Below, piece by piece: positions 58,314 to 64,000 of a DNA stretch of 64,000 bases. The number at the start of each line of letters is the position of its first letter. Position 1 is the stretch's first letter. The translations under genes were made by a program, and so were the position numbers. Source of the DNA: Sparassis latifolia (lineage: Eukaryota; Basidiomycota; Agaricomycetes; Polyporales; Sparassidaceae). The stretch is taken from NCBI GenBank assembly GCA_018466975.1, contig CM031559.1:1736001-1800000 (forward strand), given 5' to 3'. The notes below the pieces were generated by a model. That model was not told the origin of the DNA and searched no databases. It saw only the letters and a list, made by a program, of their open reading frames with translations.

Positions 58314-58526
58314 CATCAGGAAAACCCAACTTTCTCTTATGGACTTATTTAGACTTTTGGGTCTGACAACCCTTATTTAAGGCCATAAGTGTTCAAATAA
58401 GTCGAATTTCAGACACTCAGGGAATATGCCTTAGGCCCTTTTTGTCCTTATGTCCTTAAATAAGAACCATAAGTCCATTTAAGTTATGTAAGTGCCCTTT
58501 TAAGGAAAAGTGGGGTTTTCCTGATG
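58314..58526. mobile_element. 213-bp MITE with Plavaka-like ends
   Basis: Inverted ends CATCAGGAAAACCC[A/C]ACTTT lie at 58314 and, on the other strand, from 58526. They closely match the left end of the Plavaka element at 29423 (CATCAGGAAAAACCCAATTC). The interior contains more inverted pieces such as CTTATGGACTTA and its partner near 58472. Outside, only the dinucleotide CT is repeated. It has no coding capacity, so it would need a transposase in trans. Confidence 0.8.
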
Positions 58527-58929
58527 CTGTTCCTAGCTGACCGAATGAACCTGATGTCGGTGCTTGCAGCACATTCTCCGGATATTTACCTGTCTAGATC
58601 TCAAAATTCCAAACAGTCACGCATTATAAGCCATCGGTAATCCCATCAAGCTGGCGTTGAGTCATGAAAAGACAAAGTGGATACAGAATCCGGCTTTGTT
58701 AATTGTTCAAGTAATAGCTTGCTACTTGGAGCTGCCTTGCGTCGAGGTTGTACTTCAACGATGTTCAATCGTACAGAAATGGCGTGAGTTGTTTTCGTCC
58801 GTCGTGTTTCTGGTTGAGTGCCAGGAAACGTTTCTACTTCCAGGACATGTCTTTAGGGTGCGTGTCAAATTGGCTGGTGATGAACTCGGCGGCATTTATC
58901 GTCCGTCTCTCTTACCCTGAGCTATTTCA

Positions 58930-60952
58930 TCTTAATGCCTGCGGCGGGTGGCTATCCTTGCCGCACGCACCTGATGGACATAGCACAACGCACCTAACAG
59001 GATTATCCCACCTCCGCGTAAAGTGTCAAACAATGACAGTGGATCTGAATGACCGTGCAGTAGCAAGCAAATCTTTGAGAACAACCTACTTTCCAGAACC
59101 GGCAACGCCAGCCGCACCTCGAATCCTACTTCTCCAACCACAGTTTTCCTACCCATCCTGCAACGACTACCAGGACTCTCACCTTCAGGAGGTATGCGCA
59201 TCCTACACTGTTTCCTGCAAATCAAACCGTTCCAAGTTGACGCCACTATATCAGCACTGACCTCGGTGATAATGTCACCCTTCTGCTTCGCTTCACTCCC
59301 CAGACGCCCGACCTGTTCGTGAAGCAGTTTCCGATTGCGTGGAAGGACGTCTGCATTCCCCGGCTCGTTCTCCGACTTCGCCGCTGATCATTCCACCTTG
59401 TAGGGTTACCACCCTCTCTGCGAAAGGTATTTCTTTCTCCGTCTGCATCTAGGATGTTCATGCGAATGATGGTTCCGAAGGTCGTTCCATTATGACCGCT
59501 ACTTATGTGAACACGTAAGTGCTTGTCCTTAGTCTGAAAGTTTAGGCTAATTCCTCTGTAGACTCGGCTTCTGTATGGCCCAGATTGGGGACAGTCAGTT
59601 TTCGCTGGCAACTACGTGCCCATCACCGTGGGTCATAGATGAACCTCAGGTTCCGTGCGCTGTCCTCAGTGACATCCTAGATTGGCCAACTGACTTCACT
59701 GAATGTCAACAACTCCGAGCGGCCTCCTACTTATTACTTCTCCGTGTATCTCGTGGGATGTCTCGGATGTCTGTGAGCTACTTGCTAATAAAATATTGCC
59801 AGGATCCTGCTCCCAGCGGAGGGAACTATGTGCTAGCTACCAATAAAACCGGTCAGCCCGCCAGCATTGGTTTTGGCTTCGTCGCTGACCTTGACCAGCC
59901 CAATGAGACAATGAACACGGCGATGCTCTTCACCAACGTTGGATACGTCCCCACACCACCTTGCGCTATGATTCTATCCACTGAACACTTCATCTCATGT
60001 GCAGCGACGGCATATCGGTGACGTGCAATTTCACGCCGGCCCTGCGGGCCTACATCGACCTTGACTACTAGGAGAACGAGCTGATCCGTGCAGACATTCA
60101 GAGTATGATGCTCGCGGACCTCGTTGGCTTGCAGCCGTTCACGACTATCCAGATCACGCATAACGACCGCAGGGGATGATCCGCCATGCAGCTCAACGAT
60201 GATGCGGGCACTTTCGTGTCTGTTCCGTCTCTGCTAGCGTCGCCCTCCGCGGTGTCGGCGTCTTCCGTGCCGGTGGTGCGCTTCGACAACGGAAAGGTGC
60301 ATTTTCATCCCCTGCGTGGCACGTCTTGGGCTGAATGCATGTACCAAGCAGAGGTCGTACTCTGGTGTTCTCGCGTTCTCCACATCGGACCACGTCGTGC
60401 AAGGTATTAAACACATTGCAGAGCAACTAATGGACAAGGGCTACCAGATCAAATTCACGTACAAGGTCTGCGGCACACTCTGTTGTTGTAACTCGCGCGA
60501 ATCACGCTAATAATTTTGAGCATACAGGAAAATAGTACGGATGCCAATCTGGAGCTGACACTAGCCCGTACGGGACTAGCTGTGACCAGGCCGAGAAGGA
60601 AATGCCCACCGCGATCGACACGCAGCTCAACTCGAGCGAGCGCGCGCACATCAAGGCGCACAGCGTCGCGCCGATGATGGTCAGCGCCGGATATGCCGCT
60701 CACCGAAGGCCCACTCATAATGCCGTTGAGGTCACGGGTGGGACTCTGCGGGAAGACCTGCTTATCGTGAGAGAGAGAAACATTCTCGAAACTCTAGGAG
60801 AACCGGACACCTTGTGGCTGACGAACCACTCAGCTGACGCCGTCCACAGGAAGTTATCACCGGCGGGCAAAATGGCTACCTCATGGCCCAGTACGTTCCG
60901 CCCCACTCCAAGAACCGCCCTCTCTCTAGGAAGAGCTCTGCAGTCAGCTTGA
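58930..60952 (+). pseudogene. Decayed gene of unknown family
   Basis: Protein-like pieces on the plus strand occur in changing frames with stops between them. Examples are SGGNYVLATNKTGQPASIGF near 59820, ISVTCNFTPALRAYIDLDY ending at a TAG near 60069 with ENELIRADIQSMMLADLVGL continuing in the same frame, VPVVRFDNGKVHFHPLRGTS near 60260, STSDHVVQGIKHIAEQLMDK near 60390, TDANLELTLA near 60540, and AIDTQLNSSERAHIKAHSVA near 60615. Pieces are in a consistent order, which suggests one damaged gene and not chance. I do not recognise the family. The 5' limit is uncertain. Confidence 0.5.
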
Positions 60953-61607
60953 AAGGTAAAGATTAGGCTCGGGACCTGCACAGTCGAGTAACGTTATAAA
61001 ACATGTAAGTAGTCAGTGTTTGACAATGCTCAATAATATGAACGACATATTCTTACTTACCTACCACCGTCGTCTGTGTTGTTGATTTGGAGATACTACA
61101 AAACACACCTCGACTTTGATTAGTAGCTTCGGGTACACTGCGGGAATGTTTTGAGCTGTTCAAGTCATTGCCGCCGACTACCCAATCACGTCTTTTCCTA
61201 CACTCGATGATTCCGTCACTTCTCCAATTCATTTGCATACTGCCGACTTGTGGGCGCCTGCCGTCTGATACCACCGTCGTCAAAATAATCGGCGTAAGCT
61301 GATCGAGCTGATCGTTTCCAACGGACATGGCGTCAGCTTACCGAGCTTAGGCAGAGGATTCGGCATGACATTGACATGGCCGGAGAAGCTGTTTCGCTGC
61401 AGGAGCCACAGTCACGGTGACGCTGGCCAGGAGCTATTTATTCACTCGAATCCCGTGCTACAGCTGCCCAGGATCCCACTGCAGGACTAGGGTGTAATTT
61501 CGTCTCCAATATTGGGTCTGAGGCGACGCCGCTCATCCGTTCTTCCCGTCCAGTATCCGCTCCCGCACCTAACCTAATATTTTGATTTCATCACCCATAT
61601 CTGCGCC
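60953..61607. other. Intergenic region
   Basis: No gene recognised. It is the gap between the decayed gene and the start of the NTF2-like gene, whose promoter it should contain. Confidence 0.45.
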
Positions 61608-62233
61608 ATGTCGAGCATCAAGCCTCCTTTCACCGCTGAGACAGCCCGCCAGAAGGTCAAAGTTGCTCAGAACCTCTGGAACACGCGCGATCCTGCCAGA
61701 GTTGCGCTTGCATACACGGTACGTCGTTGCATATAACGTCACATCATGCTACTTAACATGCGGCGCAGCCAGCCGGACACCATCTGGCGCAACAGGGCCG
61801 AGTTCATGCATGGTAGGGAAGAGGTCGTCAAGTTCCTGACGAAGAAGTGGGAGAAGGAGGACGGCTACGTCCTTAGGAAAGAACTCTTTGCGTTTCTGGA
61901 TAACAAAATTGCTGTGCAGGTACGCCCGTTCGGCGTAGACAGTTTTCACAGGGCTCAGGCCTTAACGACTAGTTCTGGTACGAGTGGTACGAAATCAAGG
62001 ACGGACAGAAGCAGTGGTACCGCACGTACGGTCTAGAGGTGAGTAGAACGCACCTTATACTGTGATGTTTGACAATGCATTGTTGATTTGTGCAGGACTG
62101 GACGTTCGCCCCTGACGGTCTCATGCAGAAGCGCCAGATGAGTGGCAATGATGTTCCGCTCACTGAAGAAGAGCGATGGTTCAAGCCGGGCGTGGACATC
62201 GAGGCCGTCGAGCTCACAGACAAGCACTATTAG
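61608..62233 (+). CDS. NTF2-like (SnoaL/DUF1348-type) small protein
   Basis: This small protein of about 150 residues starts [20 protein letters not shown] at 61608. Three short introns (beginning near 61720, 61920 and 62040) join YT to [20 protein letters not shown], then [52 protein letters not shown] and [20 protein letters not shown], ending ELTDKHY. This is the conserved core of the DUF1348 family, which has the cone-shaped NTF2 fold seen in SnoaL cyclases and ketosteroid isomerases. The family is widespread in bacteria and fungi and is probably cytosolic; its reaction is not established. No damage and no obvious link with its neighbours. Confidence 0.88.
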
Positions 62234-62555
62234 TGTAACAATATCGTCGTTAGATATCGCAGCGAGTCAGCATCGTGTTCCCACAAATGTACAGCTGCAA
62301 GTTGCGCAGGAGGAAGCCGATCTTGAAATTTATATTCACTTATCCTCATTTATTCGTTGAGAACTATTTGTGAATTCCTGTGAAGGCCACGATAGGGATT
62401 TAGCATGGGAACGGGTAGTCCGCAGTCTCGCACAAGAAAGACTCATTATTTTGTGAGTTATACGTGGGGTATACAAGCCTTGCATCCCTGACCGTGCTAG
62501 GTGCGCATCTACTGTACGATCCCCTTTATTTAACGGTGGGATCGCATCGGAGGCC
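62234..62555. other. Convergent 3' flanks
   Basis: 322 bp between two convergent stop codons; nothing further seen. Confidence 0.5.
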
Positions 62556-63474
62556 TCATCCCTGCGCAGAGAACAACGCGAGCTGCTGGTCTTTGTCTAG
62601 CCCCATGCGCCCTCGCCAGAACGGCGGGCAGAGTGGAGGCAGCTGGCCTTCGTGGGAGCCAGCACTTCCATGTCGCTCAAGGATCTCATCCAAGATACCA
62701 GGGACGTCTACTGCTTGCACAGTACCCAACCTGCAAACCTCGGGCATCTTGTTATGAGTCTCGACAACAGGGTTAAAGCTGAAAGCGCATACCAATCACC
62801 ATAAGGGAACACCAGGACATTCGCCGCGTACCTACTTAAAGATTGGCTGAACATCGCAGAAACAGAAAAGATGGGACTGACTTATGCCCGCCAACATGCC
62901 CCACACATCCAACGCCGACCTCGTCCGCAATTCCGCGCCTCTCCACCTCCGCCTGCAGCGCCCGCGCAACCTCGCCCCCCGTCTCACCGCACCGGCAGTC
63001 GCGTGCGCCGTGCGTGCACACATATAGATGGAGGTCCGGCGCGCATCCACTAGGGCCCTGACCGGGCGCGTGCGCGCGCATCTGTGCTTCCACGGCGTCC
63101 AGGTTCCTGAGCGAGACCTCGGGCACGTCCAACCGTCGCTGGTCCGCAGTCCACACCGTCGCGGCGTACACCTCTGCTTCACCCTCGGCTGCGGCACCAG
63201 GGAGGCCCGCGTACGCATCACTCACGCGCTGCTCTGGCGACCACGAGAAGTTTACGAGGCCACCCCACTCGCGCGCCCGCATTGCGAGCGCACGATCCAG
63301 CGGCGACTTTGGCTTGGGTTCGAACGCGGACGGGGGACGATGAGTGTGCAAAAGGACATAGTTCCAATGTGGTCTAACCGTGCCCGCAATGGCTTGCTTT
63401 TGCGCTGAGGCGGTACCGAAGAACCGCAGCCCTCGTTTCAAGTTCGTGTGGGAGGAAGAGAGATGCCTGAACAT
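62556..63474 (-). CDS. Sucrase/ferredoxin-like protein (thioredoxin-like [2Fe-2S], AIM32 type)
   Basis: Proteins of this family (yeast Aim32 and relatives) have a thioredoxin-like ferredoxin fold and act in mitochondrial redox or protein quality control. The start at 63474 (MFRHLSSSHTNLKRGLRFFG) gives a Ser/Arg-rich N-terminus compatible with mitochondrial import. RPHWNYVLLHTHRPPSAFEP follows, then the cluster motif YVCTHGARDCRCGETGGEVA with three Cys, and HVGGHK, whose His residues complete the family signature. An intron joins HVGGHK to YAANVLVFPYGDW, and a 63-bp intron joins that to LGTVQAVDVPGILDEILERH. It ends LPPLCPPFWRGRMGLDKDQQ and LALFSAQG at 62556. About 255 residues. An upstream in-frame ATG at 63576 would add 34 residues but is less likely. 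Confidence 0.84.
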
Positions 63475-63764
63475 AGTGGAATTGTTCAAAGACAGGTTGA
63501 AGAAGCTCTCAGCTGAGTGTAACTGTAAGGCACTCGTCCATGATGGAGCGGCGCCAAGTTGGAATATTTGGACCACAGACGATGCGCATGCATGCGAAGT
63601 GTGAATAGCGTACTACATCTTTACTTGTTGAGAAGCCAAGGGAAGAAAATCAGCCAAACATGGTGGTACAGACATGAGAGTTCGTGAAAGCGTGTCACGT
63701 CAGTCGTCCAAAATCAGATCTACGTGTCTAAGATGTCCGTTCGAGACCGAGTCCTCCACCGCAT

Positions 63765-64000
63765 CTAAGCAGCCGCAGGGTTGGAGGTATCAGGGACGCT
63801 AGCACGTGTGCGGATGATGTCCTGCCTTGTCAAATTCGCCTCGTTGCAGAGCGAGCGGAAGATGGAGTCCTCCCGGTCGAAGAGATTAAGTGGTGTGTCG
63901 AATTCTTGAACCTTTCCCTCGTTCATGACGATCACCCGGTCATAATACACTGCACGCAAGGAGCATGCGTATCAGAAAGCCAGAAAATCGGGAACGAGGT
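63765..64000 (-). CDS. ABC transporter subfamily C (MRP type), C-terminal end, truncated by window
   Basis: The last exon, about 63953-63765, encodes YYDRVIVMNEGKVQEFDTPL, NLFDREDSIFRSLCNEANLT and ends TSNPAAA. This is the segment after the H-loop of the second ATPase domain in MRP-type exporters, where D-R-V-[IL]-V-[ML]-x-x-G-x-[VI]-x-E-[FY]-D-[TS]-P is standard. A 3' splice acceptor (GCGTGCAG on the minus strand, ending at about 63954) precedes it, and the window ends inside that intron. Substrate cannot be inferred. Confidence 0.82.

Overview
The window is a gene-dense fungal chromosome segment. Introns are mostly about 40 to 65 bp, with GT donors, AG acceptors and a few candidate GC donors. 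The mix of gene families (Plavaka transposase, DUF6532, DUF3669, tnp2-type transposase, Mss4 fusion) points to an Agaricomycete basidiomycete, probably a wood-inhabiting polypore-type mushroom. The species cannot be read from the sequence.

Layout. 0-7.2 kb: the end of a GH95 alpha-L-fucosidase gene, a DHA2-type MFS exporter, and a DMATS-type aromatic prenyltransferase gene interrupted by a 350-bp inverted-repeat element. 8-24.5 kb: housekeeping genes, namely the NOP4/RBM28 ribosome-biogenesis protein, a DUF3669 protein, a double-module terminal nucleotidyltransferase, eIF3 subunit L, a Syn8-like SNARE and a phosphotransferase-like gene. 25-47.1 kb: a continuous island of mobile DNA. It holds a 2.83-kb non-autonomous element with an 8-bp target duplication, a 637-bp long-TIR element, a 5.86-kb Plavaka element, a 4.91-kb Ty1/copia retrotransposon and a 6.56-kb tnp2-type transposon. 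47.4-64 kb: single-copy genes again, namely a GNAT-Mss4 fusion, the AGC kinase Ypk1, a class I glutamine amidotransferase, a Dur3-type urea transporter, a decayed gene with a small MITE beside it, an NTF2-like protein, a sucrase/ferredoxin-like protein and the end of an ABC transporter.

Main points. (1) The prenyltransferase insertion sits between copies of GTCCGGAC, and its inverted-repeat end supplies a splice acceptor that would remove it with no change in reading frame or length, at the cost of the conserved Tyr of the RxKxY motif. (2) The nucleotidyltransferase gene appears to carry a catalytically dead N-terminal module and an intact C-terminal one, as in animal TUT4/TUT7. (3) The tnp2 transposon encodes an apparently intact protein of about 1080 residues whose 5' part contains tandemly duplicated micro-exons separated by 36-bp introns. 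(4) The Plavaka and tnp2 elements share the same divergent two-gene plan. (5) A 213-bp MITE at 58.3 kb has ends like those of the Plavaka copy 23 kb away.

Everything here comes from reading the sequence by eye. Exon borders are inferred from reading frame and splice-site consensus, without transcript data. No tRNA, rRNA or CRISPR array was recognised.
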